A stretch of DNA of 64,000 nt from the NCBI RefSeq assembly GCF_002434265.1, contig NZ_DJJS01000002.1, positions 62,001 through 126,000 on the forward strand. Reading direction: 5' to 3'. Of this stretch, positions 43,508 through 55,138 are shown one piece after another. The DNA is from Pseudomonas sp. UBA6562. GTDB lineage: Bacteria > Pseudomonadota > Gammaproteobacteria > Pseudomonadales > Pseudomonadaceae. The position numbers and the translations under genes were made by a program. The notes beneath the pieces were generated by a model. The model ran no database searches. It was not told where the DNA came from and worked only from the letters and a program-made list of their open reading frames with translations. Within the stretch, counting starts at the first letter, position 1, and each line of letters begins with the position of its first letter.

Positions 43508-44116
43508 ATGATGAGATCGATCAAGCGTATTGCTCTGCTGTGTAGCGTCGGCGCGTTGCTGGCGCCCCTGGCCCAGGCGCAAACCTGGCAGGTCGCCAAG
43601 GACGAGGAGGGGATCAAGGTTTCGCTGAGTGAAGTGGCCGGTTCCAAGTACAAGGCCTACAAAGGGGAAACGCTCATCAAGGCGCCACTGGCCAAGGTGC
43701 TCGCCGTGCAGGAAGACGTCGCCGGCGCCTGTGCCTGGGTGCATGAATGCAAGATGCAGAAGCTGCTCAAGCACGAGGGTGACCAGACCTGGACCTATAC
43801 CCAGTTCAACACGCCCTGGCCGGTCACCCCACGCGACTCGGTCTTGCGCATCACCACGTCCAAAGGCGCCGATGGCAGCGTGACCCGAAACATCGAAGAA
43901 GCGCCTACGTTGCTGCCGGAGGAGAAGGGCTTCGTGCGTGTGGCGCAAGTGGAAGGATTCTGGAAGATGGTGCCGGAGGGCGAGGGCACCCGCGTCACCT
44001 ATCAAGTCCACACCGAGCCAGGTGGTAGCGTGCCTTCGTGGTTGGCTAACAAGTTCGTGGTCGATGCACCGTTCAATACCCTCAAGCACCTGCGTGAGCG
44101 CGTCGAACGGCCTTAA
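43508..44116 (+). CDS. Exported START-domain lipid-binding protein
   Basis: A 202-residue periplasmic protein. The signal peptide ends at AQAQ near residue 25. The rest is a START-type helix-grip fold: TWQVAKDEEGIKVSLSEVAGS, then WVHECKMQKLL, YTQFNTPWPVTPRDSVL, and a C-terminal helix (VVDAPFNTLKHLRERV). The PWPVTPRD segment is characteristic of bacterial START proteins of unknown ligand. An ATG at 43511 is an equal alternative start. A terminator follows. Confidence 0.82.
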   Translation: MMRSIKRIALLCSVGALLAPLAQAQTWQVAKDEEGIKVSLSEVAGSKYKAYKGETLIKAPLAKVLAVQEDVAGACAWVHECKMQKLLKHEGDQTWTYTQFNTPWPVTPRDSVLRITTSKGADGSVTRNIEEAPTLLPEEKGFVRVAQVEGFWKMVPEGEGTRVTYQVHTEPGGSVPSWLANKFVVDAPFNTLKHLRERVERP

Positions 44117-44130
44117 ACGGCCGGGCAACG

Positions 44131-44165
44131 AAAAAGCCGGAGCCCTCGTCGGGTTCCGGCTTTTT
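44131..44165. terminator. Bidirectional intrinsic terminator between START gene and gltA
   Basis: AAAAAGCCGGA pairs with TTCCGGCTTTTT around a GC-rich loop. U-runs occur on both strands, so it can end both the START-gene transcript and the convergent gltA transcript. Confidence 0.9.
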
Positions 44166-44206
44166 CGTTTGGCCCGCGTTGACGGGCCAGCGAGGCTGAA
44201 GACAGC

Positions 44207-45496
44207 TTAGGTGCGGTCGTTCAGGTCGGTGATGTCGCGTTTTTGCTCGCCGGTGTACAGCTGGCGCGGGCGACCGATCTTGTACGGGCTCGAGAGCATT
44301 TCCTTCCAGTGGGAAATCCAGCCGACGGTCCGCGCCAGGGCGAAGATCACGGTGAACATGCTGGTCGGAATGCCGATGGCCTTGAGGATGATCCCCGAGT
44401 AGAAATCGACGTTCGGGTACAGCGAGCGCTCGATGAAGTACGGATCGGTGAGGGCGATCTCTTCCAGGCGCATGGCCAGCTCCAACTGCGGATCGTCCTT
44501 GATGCCCAGCTCGCGCAGCACTTCGTCGCAAGTCTGTTTCATCACGGTGGCGCGCGGGTCGCGGTTCTTGTAGACGCGGTGGCCGAAGCCCATCAGCTTG
44601 AACGGATCGTTCTTGTCCTTGGCCTTGGCGATGTAGGTGTCGATGTTCGAGACATCGCCAATCTCATCGAGCATGGTCAGCACGGCTTCGTTGGCGCCGC
44701 CGTGTGCCGGGCCCCACAGCGCGGCGATGCCGGCGGCGATACAGGCGAACGGGTTGGCCCCGGAAGAACCGGCCAGGCGTACGGTGGAGGTGGAAGCGTT
44801 CTGCTCATGGTCGGCGTGCAGGATGAAGATGCGATCCATGGCCTTGGCCAACACCGGGCTGATCGGTTTGATCTCGCACGGGGTGTTGAACATCATGTGC
44901 AGGAAGTTTTCGGCGTAAGTCAGGTCATTGCGCGGGTACATCATGGGCTGGCCCATGGAGTACTTGTAGACCATCGCGGCGAGGGTCGGCATTTTCGCGA
45001 CCAGACGCACAGCGGAAATTTCCCGGTGCTGCGGGTTATTGATGTCGAGCGAGTCGTGGTAGAAGGCCGACAGCGCGCCGACCACACCGCACATCACGGC
45101 CATGGGGTGGGCATCGCGGCGGAAACCGTTGAAGAAGGTTTTCAACTGCTCGTGAACCATGGTGTGGTTCTTGACGTTGCTGACGAACTTGGCTTTCTGC
45201 TCGGCGTTGGGCAGTTCGCCGTTGAGCAGCAGATAGCAGGTTTCCAGGTAATCGGATTTCTCGGCCAGTTGCTCGATGGGGTAACCCCGGTGCAACAGCA
45301 CGCCTTTATCACCGTCGATGTAGGTGATCTTCGACTCGCAGGCGGCGGTCGCCATGAAGCCTGGGTCGAAGGTGAAGTGGCCGGATGCCCCCAACCCGCG
45401 GACGTCAATGACATCTGGACCCACGGTGCCGGTTAAAATCGGCAGGTCGACGGGGGCAGTGCCCTCGATGATCAACTGCGCTTTTTTGTCAGCCAT
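44207..45496 (-). CDS. gltA: Citrate synthase, type II
   Basis: Condenses acetyl-CoA and oxaloacetate to citrate, the first TCA step. The 429-residue length fits the hexameric NADH-sensitive Gram-negative type. Signature elements include GYPIEQLAEKSDYLETCYLL, the catalytic-region HADHEQNASTSTVR, and GFGHRVYKNRDPRA with the second active-site His. It is transcribed away from sdhC, the usual Pseudomonas order. AGGAGG precedes the ATG, and a near-consensus promoter lies about 60 to 85 bases upstream. Confidence 0.97.
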   Translation of the reverse strand: MADKKAQLIIEGTAPVDLPILTGTVGPDVIDVRGLGASGHFTFDPGFMATAACESKITYIDGDKGVLLHRGYPIEQLAEKSDYLETCYLLLNGELPNAEQKAKFVSNVKNHTMVHEQLKTFFNGFRRDAHPMAVMCGVVGALSAFYHDSLDINNPQHREISAVRLVAKMPTLAAMVYKYSMGQPMMYPRNDLTYAENFLHMMFNTPCEIKPISPVLAKAMDRIFILHADHEQNASTSTVRLAGSSGANPFACIAAGIAALWGPAHGGANEAVLTMLDEIGDVSNIDTYIAKAKDKNDPFKLMGFGHRVYKNRDPRATVMKQTCDEVLRELGIKDDPQLELAMRLEEIALTDPYFIERSLYPNVDFYSGIILKAIGIPTSMFTVIFALARTVGWISHWKEMLSSPYKIGRPRQLYTGEQKRDITDLNDRT

Positions 45497-45554
45497 GTGG
45501 CCTCCTATTAATGCTTGAAATCATCTGACAGACCCCCCACGCAGGGCCCGCACC

Positions 45555-45582
45555 ACTATAGAGGGATAAATTCATATGTCAA
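45555..45582 (-). promoter_or_regulatory. Near-consensus sigma-70 promoter of gltA
   Basis: On the minus strand TTGACA (45577 to 45582) and TATAGT (45555 to 45560) are 16 bases apart. Both hexamers are close to perfect consensus. The start of transcription would be near 45548, giving a leader of about 50 bases. Confidence 0.75.
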
Positions 45583-45696
45583 TTTGCCTAAAGGCTGCTT
45601 GAAACCTCGCTCAAGCCTTGTTTTTTCAGGGATTTCCCGCCCGTTTACGCCTTTTGCGGGCAGATGGCAATGCGCTCTTTGGGCGAGCCCCTCACG

Positions 45697-45725
45697 TTGT
45701 CATGAGCAGCCTAACTGTCTATACT
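45697..45725 (+). promoter_or_regulatory. Sigma-70 promoter of the sdh-suc operon
   Basis: TTGTCA (45697 to 45702) and TATACT (45720 to 45725) are separated by exactly 17 bases. It lies about 120 bases before sdhC, leaving a leader of roughly 115 bases. No other gene lies in the 352-bp gltA-sdhC spacer. Confidence 0.72.
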
Positions 45726-45848
45726 CGGCAGCCGACTCCCAAGGGCTTTCCCTGGCCCGCTTCGATGGGTGTCGTGCTCTCTGAATGGTGGGTACCTGAC
45801 CAGTACACTTACCAACAACTTTGCCCTGCTTGCTAGGGGCTCTTCAGT

Positions 45849-46235
45849 GTGAAAAAAGCCGTGAAAAGCCAACGACCTGTAAACCTAGACCTAAGGACCA
45901 TCAAACTCCCCATCACCGGCGTAACGTCATTTCTTCACCGCGTCTCCGGCATCATTCTGTTCCTCGGCCTGGGCATCATGCTTTATGCATTGTCCAATTC
46001 GCTCGAGTCGGCAGATGGCTTCGACGAAGTGAAGGCATACATGACCAGTCCGCTGGCCAAGTTCGTGGCGTGGGGCCTGCTGTCTGCCCTGCTGTATCAC
46101 CTGGTTGCCGGCGTGCGCCACTTGATCATGGACATGGGCGTCGGTGAAACGCTGGAAGGCGGAAAGCTGGGCTCGAAAATCATCATCGCCATTTCCGTGG
46201 TGCTGATCGTGCTGGCAGGAGTTTGGATATGGTAA
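45849..46235 (+). CDS. sdhC: Succinate dehydrogenase cytochrome b556 subunit
   Basis: A 128-residue membrane anchor with three helices; it binds haem b and quinone with SdhD. The opening SQRPVNLDLRTIKLPITGVT and the motif SFLHRVSGIILF (quinone site Ser/Arg) are typical. The haem ligand His is in LLYHLVAGVRHL. The start is a GTG (45849) preceded by AGGGG, usual for this gene in Pseudomonas. Its 3' end overlaps sdhD by seven bases. Confidence 0.95.
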   Translation: MKKAVKSQRPVNLDLRTIKLPITGVTSFLHRVSGIILFLGLGIMLYALSNSLESADGFDEVKAYMTSPLAKFVAWGLLSALLYHLVAGVRHLIMDMGVGETLEGGKLGSKIIIAISVVLIVLAGVWIW

Positions 46236-46597
46236 CCAACGTCACGAACCTTTCGCGTTCGGGCCTCTATGACTGGATGGCGCAGCGTGTTTCTGCGGTC
46301 GTTCTCGCGGCTTATTTCATTTTCCTGATCGGATACCTCGTCGCGCACCCGGGCATCGATTATGTCCAGTGGCACGCGCTGTTCTCCCACAATGCGATGC
46401 GTATCTTCAGTCTGCTCGCCCTCGTGGCCCTCGGCGCTCACGCCTGGGTCGGCATGTGGACCATCGCCACCGACTACCTGACGCCGATGGCGCTGGGCAA
46501 ATCGGCCACGGCGGTACGTTTCCTGTTTCAGGCGGTCTGCGGCGTCGCGATGTTCGCGTACTTCGTCTGGGGTGTACAGATTCTCTGGGGTATCTGA
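46229..46597 (+). CDS. sdhD: Succinate dehydrogenase membrane anchor subunit
   Basis: A 122-residue partner of SdhC with three helices. It begins MVTNVTNLSRSGLYDWMAQR, and its haem ligand region is SLLALVALGAHAWVGMW with the conserved Asp-Tyr (TDYL) after it. The ATG 46229 is preferred over an in-frame TTG two codons earlier. Four bases separate it from sdhA. Confidence 0.94.
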   Translation: MVTNVTNLSRSGLYDWMAQRVSAVVLAAYFIFLIGYLVAHPGIDYVQWHALFSHNAMRIFSLLALVALGAHAWVGMWTIATDYLTPMALGKSATAVRFLFQAVCGVAMFAYFVWGVQILWGI

Positions 46598-46600
46598 TCC

Positions 46601-48373
46601 ATGGCTAGTGTTCCTACTATTTCCTTCGACGCCATCATCATCGGTGGTGGCGGCGCCGGCATGCGCGCAGCGCTGCAGCTGGCCCAGGGCGGTCACAAGA
46701 CTGCCGTGATCACCAAGGTCTTCCCGACCCGTTCGCACACCGTGTCCGCCCAGGGCGGCATCACCTGCGCCATCGCCTCGGCCGACCCGAACGACGATTG
46801 GCGCTGGCACATGTACGACACCGTCAAGGGCTCCGACTACATCGGCGACCAGGACGCGATCGAGTACATGTGTCAGGAAGGCCCGGCCGCGGTGTTCGAG
46901 CTGGACCACATGGGTCTGCCGTTCTCGCGTACCGAAACCGGCCGCATCTACCAGCGTCCGTTCGGCGGTCAGTCCAAGGACTTCGGCAAAGGCGGCCAAG
47001 CGGCCCGTACCTGCGCCGCGTCCGACCGTACCGGCCACGCGCTGCTGCACACGCTGTACCAGGGCAACCTGAAAGCCGGCACCACGTTCCTCAACGAGTA
47101 CTACGCGGTCGATCTGGTGAAGAACCAGGACGGCGCCTTCGTCGGCGTGATCGCCATCTGCATCGAAACCGGCGAAACCCTGTACATCAAGGCCAAGGCC
47201 ACCGTACTGGCCACCGGCGGCGCAGGCCGTATCTACGCTTCGACCACCAACGCCCTGATCAACACCGGCGACGGCGTCGGCATGGCGTTGCGTGCAGGCG
47301 TGCCGGTGCAGGACATCGAAATGTGGCAGTTCCACCCGACCGGCATCGCCGGCGCCGGTGTGCTGGTCACCGAAGGGTGCCGCGGTGAAGGCGGTTACCT
47401 GATCAACGCCCATGGCGAACGCTTCATGGAGCGTTACGCGCCGAACGCGAAAGACCTGGCCGGCCGCGACGTGGTCGCCCGTTCCATGGTCAAGGAAATC
47501 ATCGCCGGCAACGGCGTGGGCCCGAACAAGGACCACGTACTGCTCAAGCTCGACCACCTCGGCGAGGAAGTGCTGCACAGCCGCCTGCCAGGCATCTGCG
47601 AGCTGTCCAAGACCTTCGCCCACGTCGACCCTGTGGTCGCGCCGGTCCCGGTCGTTCCAACCTGCCACTACATGATGGGCGGTGTGGCCACCAACATTCA
47701 CGGCCAGGCCATCACCATGGACGCCGAGGGTGTCGACCACATCATTCCGGGCCTGTTCGCCGTGGGTGAAGTGGCGTGCGTATCGGTCCACGGTGCCAAC
47801 CGCCTGGGCGGCAACTCGCTGCTCGACCTGGTGGTGTTCGGTCGTGCCGCCGGTCTGCACCTGGAGAAGGCGCTCAGCGAAGGCATCGAGTACCGCGACG
47901 CCAGCGACACCGATGTCGACGTGGCGCTGAACCGTCTGGCCAAGCTCAACGAGCGCACCACTGGCGAAGACGTGGCAACCTTGAAGCGCGAACTGCAAAG
48001 CTGCATGCAGAACTACTTCGGTGTGTTCCGCACCGGCGAGTACATGCAGAAGGGCATCGCCCAGCTGCAGGATCTGCGTGAACGAATCGCCAACGTCAAG
48101 ATCAATGACAAGTCGCAAGCGTTCAACACCGCGCGTATCGAAGCGCTGGAACTGCAGAACCTGCTGGAAGTTGCCGAAGCTACCGCCATTGCGGCCGAAG
48201 CGCGTAAAGAGTCCCGCGGCGCCCATGCCCGCGAAGACTTCGAGGACCGCGACGACGAGAACTGGCTGTGCCACACCCTGTACTACCCGGGTGAGAAGCG
48301 CGTAGCCAAGCGCGGCGTCAATTTCGCGCCGAAGACCGTACCGGCCTTCGAGCCTAAAGTCCGGACTTACTAA
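46601..48373 (+). CDS. sdhA: Succinate dehydrogenase flavoprotein subunit
   Basis: A 590-residue FAD subunit oxidising succinate to fumarate at the cytoplasmic face. The FAD motif IIGGGGAGMRAALQ is near residue 10. The His that binds FAD covalently is in RSHTVSAQGGI, and the active-site segment is HPTGIAGAGVLVTEGCRGEG. The C-terminal LCHTLYYPG is conserved. Gene order sdhCDAB is complete. Confidence 0.97.
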   Translation: MASVPTISFDAIIIGGGGAGMRAALQLAQGGHKTAVITKVFPTRSHTVSAQGGITCAIASADPNDDWRWHMYDTVKGSDYIGDQDAIEYMCQEGPAAVFELDHMGLPFSRTETGRIYQRPFGGQSKDFGKGGQAARTCAASDRTGHALLHTLYQGNLKAGTTFLNEYYAVDLVKNQDGAFVGVIAICIETGETLYIKAKATVLATGGAGRIYASTTNALINTGDGVGMALRAGVPVQDIEMWQFHPTGIAGAGVLVTEGCRGEGGYLINAHGERFMERYAPNAKDLAGRDVVARSMVKEIIAGNGVGPNKDHVLLKLDHLGEEVLHSRLPGICELSKTFAHVDPVVAPVPVVPTCHYMMGGVATNIHGQAITMDAEGVDHIIPGLFAVGEVACVSVHGANRLGGNSLLDLVVFGRAAGLHLEKALSEGIEYRDASDTDVDVALNRLAKLNERTTGEDVATLKRELQSCMQNYFGVFRTGEYMQKGIAQLQDLRERIANVKINDKSQAFNTARIEALELQNLLEVAEATAIAAEARKESRGAHAREDFEDRDDENWLCHTLYYPGEKRVAKRGVNFAPKTVPAFEPKVRTY

Positions 48374-48385
48374 GAGGTGGCCGAC

Positions 48386-49090
48386 ATGTTGAAAGTTGAA
48401 GTGTATCGCTACAACCCGGATACCGATTCGGCGCCGAAGACTCAGGTGTTCGACGTCGACACCGGCGGTAAGGACTTGATGGTGCTGGACGTTCTGGCGC
48501 TGATCAAAGAACAGGACGAAGGTTTCTCCTACCGCCGTTCCTGCCGCGAAGGGGTCTGTGGCTCCGACGGCATGAACATCAACGGCAAGAACGGCCTGGC
48601 CTGCATCACGCCGCTGTCGGCCGTGGTCAAGGGCAACAAACTGGTGGTTCGCCCACTGCCCGGCCTGCCCGTGATCCGCGACCTGGTCGTGGACATGAGC
48701 ATCTTCTACAAGCAGTACGAGAAGGTGAAGCCGTTCCTGCAGAACGACACGCCGGCGCCGGCCATCGAGCGCCTGCAGTCGCCTGAGGAGCGCGAGAAGC
48801 TCGACGGGCTGTACGAGTGCATCCTGTGCGCCTGCTGCTCCACGTCGTGCCCATCGTTCTGGTGGAACCCCGACAAGTTCCTCGGCCCGGCCGCCTTGCT
48901 GCAGGCCTACCGCTTCCTGGCCGACAGCCGCGACACCAAGACCCAGGAGCGCCTGGCGTCCCTTGATGACCCGTTCAGCGTGTTCCGCTGCCGCGGGATC
49001 ATGAACTGCGTGAACGTCTGCCCTAAAGGTCTGAACCCGACCAAGGCGATCGGCCACGTACGCAACATGCTGCTGCACAGCGGCACTTGA
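48386..49090 (+). CDS. sdhB: Succinate dehydrogenase iron-sulfur subunit
   Basis: A 234-residue subunit with three clusters. The [2Fe-2S] ligands are in SCREGVCGSDGM and NGLAC; the 4Fe-4S ligands begin ECILCACCSTSCPS, and the 3Fe-4S ligands are in CRGIMNCVNVCPKGL. It carries electrons from FAD to quinone. ATG 48386 is preferred over a GTG three codons earlier, since the AAGAGG ribosome site sits properly before it. Confidence 0.96.
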   Translation: MLKVEVYRYNPDTDSAPKTQVFDVDTGGKDLMVLDVLALIKEQDEGFSYRRSCREGVCGSDGMNINGKNGLACITPLSAVVKGNKLVVRPLPGLPVIRDLVVDMSIFYKQYEKVKPFLQNDTPAPAIERLQSPEEREKLDGLYECILCACCSTSCPSFWWNPDKFLGPAALLQAYRFLADSRDTKTQERLASLDDPFSVFRCRGIMNCVNVCPKGLNPTKAIGHVRNMLLHSGT

Positions 49091-49337
49091 TTCAGCAGTA
49101 GATGCAACCGCAAGACACCAACGTGCGGACCGCAAGGCCCGCACCGAGGTGAAACTCGGGCAAGAGCTGACAAAGCTCGCGCTCTTACCTATGAAGATAT
49201 GAGACCAGCAGGGGCTTCCGGGCTGGTACCCGGAAAATCTGCAGGATCTTCGGTAGCGTGGTTCGGCCGCGGTATTGGGCTTTTCCACGAACATCGAGGC
49301 GCTTGCCGATCAGTCCCCTAACCGAGGGTGACCAAGC
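49091..49337 (+). promoter_or_regulatory. Structured sucA leader (candidate sucA-II RNA motif)
   Basis: The 247-bp gap before sucA shows several hairpins. The best is TTCCGGG-CTGGTA-CCCGGAA (49216 to 49235), with a perfect seven-bp stem. Another pairs AAGAGC with GCTCTT (about 49162 to 49187), with an overlapping GAGCT/AGCTC alternative. A conserved RNA called sucA-II is known just here in Pseudomonadales. I assign it from position and hairpins, without a covariance search. The exact borders are uncertain. Confidence 0.5.
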
Positions 49338-52169
<2,832 letters not shown>

Positions 52170-52209
52170 CGCTTCGCGCACTGAAACCGAATTTAAGGAA
52201 ACACTGCTA

Positions 52210-53433
52210 ATGGCTATCGAGATCAAAGCCCCAACCTTCCCGGAATCGGTCGCCGACGGCACCGTCGCCACCTGGCACAAGCAGCCGGGCGACGCCGTCA
52301 AGCGTGACGAACTGATCGTCGACATCGAAACCGACAAGGTGGTCCTGGAAGTACTGGCCACCGCCGATGGCGTGATGGGTGACATCGTCAAGGGCGAGGG
52401 CGACACCGTCCTGTCCGACGAAGTGCTGGGTTCGATCGTGGAAGGCGGCGCCGCAGCGCCTGCCCCTGCGGCCGCCGCTGCACCGGCTGCCGCGCCAGCC
52501 GCCGCTGGCAGCGATGCCGGCGAAGACGACCCGGTCGCCGCACCTGCCGCACGCAAGCTGGCCGAAGAGAACGGCATCGACCTGGCTACCGTTTCCGGTA
52601 CCGGCAAAGGTGGCCGCGTGACCAAGGAAGACATGGTCGCCGCCATCGCCAACAAGAAGTCCGCGCCGGCCGCAGCGCCCGCTGCCAAGCCTGCTGCCGC
52701 CGCTGCCCCGGTCGTCGCCGCCGCCGGTGACCGCACCGAGAAGCGTGTGCCGATGACCCGCCTGCGTGCCAAGATCGCCGAGCGTCTGGTCGAAGCACAG
52801 TCGAACATGGCCATGCTGACCACCTTCAACGAAGTGGACATGACCGAAGTCATGGCCCTGCGCTCGAAGTACAAGGACCTGTTCGAGAAGACCCACAACG
52901 GCGTACGCCTGGGCTTCATGTCGTTCTTCGTCAAGGCTGCCACCGAGGCGCTCAAGCGCTTCCCGGCCGTCAACGCCTCGATCGACGGCAACGACATCGT
53001 CTACCACGGCTTCGCCGACGTCGGTGTGGCCGTGTCCAGCGACCGTGGCCTGGTGGTGCCGGTATTGCGCAACGCCGAATCCATGAGCCTGGCCGAAATC
53101 GAAAACGGCATCGCCACCTACGGCAAGAAGGCCCGTGACGGCAAGCTGTCGATCGAGGAGATGACCGGCGGCACCTTCACCATCACCAACGGTGGTACCT
53201 TCGGTTCGATGATGTCGACGCCGATCGTCAACCCACCACAAGCCGCGATTCTCGGCATGCACAACATCATCCAGCGTCCCATGGCGGTCAACGGCCAAGT
53301 GGCCATCCGCCCGATGATGTACCTGGCGCTGTCTTACGACCACCGTCTGATCGATGGCAAGGAAGCCGTGACCTTCCTCGTCACCATCAAGAACCTGCTC
53401 GAAGATCCGTCTCGCCTGCTGCTGGACATCTAA
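52210..53433 (+). CDS. sucB: 2-Oxoglutarate dehydrogenase E2 (dihydrolipoamide succinyltransferase)
   Basis: A 407-residue core enzyme moving succinyl from lipoyl to CoA. One lipoyl domain (1 to 80) contains the Lys in DIETDKVVLEV. An alanine/proline linker precedes the subunit-binding domain (APAARKLAEENGIDLATV), a second linker and the catalytic domain from about 175 with YDHRLIDGKEAV. AAGGAA lies nine bases before the ATG, and sucA is 40 bases upstream. Confidence 0.97.
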   Translation: MAIEIKAPTFPESVADGTVATWHKQPGDAVKRDELIVDIETDKVVLEVLATADGVMGDIVKGEGDTVLSDEVLGSIVEGGAAAPAPAAAAAPAAAPAAAGSDAGEDDPVAAPAARKLAEENGIDLATVSGTGKGGRVTKEDMVAAIANKKSAPAAAPAAKPAAAAAPVVAAAGDRTEKRVPMTRLRAKIAERLVEAQSNMAMLTTFNEVDMTEVMALRSKYKDLFEKTHNGVRLGFMSFFVKAATEALKRFPAVNASIDGNDIVYHGFADVGVAVSSDRGLVVPVLRNAESMSLAEIENGIATYGKKARDGKLSIEEMTGGTFTITNGGTFGSMMSTPIVNPPQAAILGMHNIIQRPMAVNGQVAIRPMMYLALSYDHRLIDGKEAVTFLVTIKNLLEDPSRLLLDI

Positions 53434-53529
53434 TCCCCGAGCTGCCCGCCGCACACTACAAGCTTCATGTAGAAGCCTGTAGTCTTGCGGCCTGTGGCTG
53501 GTAGCTAGAAGCTGATTAAGGAATCCTTT
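53434..53529. repeat. AGCT-rich intergenic repeat with hairpin between sucB and lpdG
   Basis: The gap contains CTACA-A-GCTTC-ATGTA-GAAGC-C-TGTAG (53456 to 53482), a ten-bp stem interrupted by one bulge pair. Further on come AGCTAGAAGCT-like words. Such AGCTTC/GAAGCT-rich spacers are common in fluorescent Pseudomonas genomes. It could attenuate or protect the mRNA between genes. Confidence 0.5.
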
Positions 53530-54966
53530 ATGACCCAGAAATTCGACGTTGTTGTGATTGGTGCAGGTCCTGGCGGCTACGTAGCCGCCATCAAGGCCGC
53601 CCAACTCGGTCTGAAGACTGCCTGCATCGAAAAATACACCGACGGCGAGGGCAAACTGGCCCTGGGCGGTACCTGCCTGAACGTCGGTTGCATCCCGTCC
53701 AAGGCGCTGCTCGACAGCTCCTGGAAGTACAAGGAAGCCAAAGAGAGCTTCAACGTGCACGGCATCTCCACGGGCGAAGTGAAGATGGACGTGCCGGCGA
53801 TGGTCGGCCGCAAGGCCAACATCGTCAAGAATCTCACCGGTGGCGTCGCGACCCTGTTCAAAGCCAATGGCGTGACCTCGATCCAAGGCCACGGCAAGCT
53901 GCTGGCCGGCAAGAAAGTCGAAGTTACCAAGCCTGACGGCAGCACCGAAATCGTCGAAGCCGACAACGTGATCCTGGCGTCCGGTTCGCGTCCGATCGAC
54001 ATCCCGCCGGCGCCGGTCGACCAGAAGGTCATCGTCGACTCCACCGGCGCCCTGGAATTCCAGAGCGTACCCAAGCGTCTGGGCGTGATCGGTGCCGGCG
54101 TCATCGGCTTGGAGCTGGGTTCGGTCTGGTCGCGCCTCGGCGCCCAGGTCACCGTGCTCGAAGCACTGGACACCTTCCTGATGGCGGCCGACACCGCGGT
54201 CTCCAAGGAAGCCCAGAAAATCCTGACCAAGCAGGGTCTGGACATCAAGATGGGCGCGCGCGTCACCGGCTCCAGTGTCAATGGCGATGAAGTCGAAGTC
54301 ACCTACACCGACGCCAACGGCGAACAGAAGATCGTCTTCGACCGCCTGATCGTCGCCGTAGGCCGTCGCCCGGTCACCACCGAGCTGCTGGCCTCTGATT
54401 CGGGCGTCAACATCGACGAGCGCGGCTACATCTATGTCGACGACCAGTGCGCCACCAGCGTACCGGGCGTGTACGCCATCGGTGACGTGGTGCGCGGCCT
54501 GATGCTGGCGCACAAGGCCTCGGAAGAGGGCATCATGGTCGTCGAACGCATCAAGGGCCATAAAGCCCAGATGAACTACGACCTGATCCCGTCCGTGATC
54601 TACACCCACCCGGAAATCGCGTGGGTCGGTAAGACCGAGCAAACCCTCAAGGCCGAAGGCGTCGAAGTCAACGTCGGTACCTTCCCGTTCGCAGCCAGCG
54701 GCCGTGCCATGGCAGCCAACGACACCGGCGGTTTCGTCAAGGTCATCGCCGACGCCAAGACCGACCGCGTCCTGGGCGTGCACGTGATCGGCCCATCGGC
54801 CGCCGAGCTGGTACAGCAGGGCGCGATCGCCATGGAATTCGGCACCAGCGCCGAAGACCTGGGCATGATGGTCTTCAGCCATCCGACCCTGTCCGAAGCC
54901 TTGCACGAAGCTGCACTGGCCGTGAATGGCGGTGCCATCCACGTCGCCAACCGTAAGAAGCGTTAA
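53530..54966 (+). CDS. lpdG: Dihydrolipoamide dehydrogenase of the 2-oxoglutarate complex
   Basis: A 478-residue E3 enzyme shared by 2-oxoglutarate and possibly glycine-cleavage complexes. The FAD site is VVIGAGPGGYVAAIKAAQLG, the disulfide is in GTCLNVGCIPSKALL, the NAD site is GVIGAGVIGLELGSVWSRLG, and the C-terminal catalytic pair is in HPTLSEALHEAA. It is clearly a different paralogue from the E3 in the aco operon (shared folds, different sequence). AAGGAATCC precedes the ATG. Confidence 0.96.
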   Translation: MTQKFDVVVIGAGPGGYVAAIKAAQLGLKTACIEKYTDGEGKLALGGTCLNVGCIPSKALLDSSWKYKEAKESFNVHGISTGEVKMDVPAMVGRKANIVKNLTGGVATLFKANGVTSIQGHGKLLAGKKVEVTKPDGSTEIVEADNVILASGSRPIDIPPAPVDQKVIVDSTGALEFQSVPKRLGVIGAGVIGLELGSVWSRLGAQVTVLEALDTFLMAADTAVSKEAQKILTKQGLDIKMGARVTGSSVNGDEVEVTYTDANGEQKIVFDRLIVAVGRRPVTTELLASDSGVNIDERGYIYVDDQCATSVPGVYAIGDVVRGLMLAHKASEEGIMVVERIKGHKAQMNYDLIPSVIYTHPEIAWVGKTEQTLKAEGVEVNVGTFPFAASGRAMAANDTGGFVKVIADAKTDRVLGVHVIGPSAAELVQQGAIAMEFGTSAEDLGMMVFSHPTLSEALHEAALAVNGGAIHVANRKKR

Positions 54967-54974
54967 CTATAAGA

Positions 54975-55138
54975 AACCACGGCGGGCTGCCCGTCGTGAG
55001 TCTTGCGTGCACGACTCACCGCGGAACGTTCGCCGGACCAGGCTCGCGGGACAACCCGAGGGCTGAGGGTCACAGGTGGCGCGGCACCGGAAACGGCGCA
55101 GCGCCGAAGCGCAGTACCTAACGAAGACGGTAAAAAGC
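54975..55138 (+). promoter_or_regulatory. Structured sucC leader (candidate sucC RNA motif)
   Basis: Between lpdG and sucC lie two adjoining hairpins. The first is CACGGCGGG paired with CCCGTCGTG (one G-U). The second is GTGAGTC (54996 to 55002) paired with GACTCAC (55013 to 55019). They share bases, so they can form as alternatives. A conserved sucC RNA is known in Pseudomonas at this position. Assignment is by position and structure only; the exact ends are approximate. Confidence 0.5.

Noticed and set aside
46097..49294. Minus-strand open frame of more than 1000 codons over sdhCDAB
   Set aside because: Antisense to well-defined genes; composition is typical of a GC-bias artefact and there is no ribosome site or domain.
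52207..54942. Long minus-strand open frame over sucB and lpdG
   Set aside because: Shadow of two confidently identified genes.
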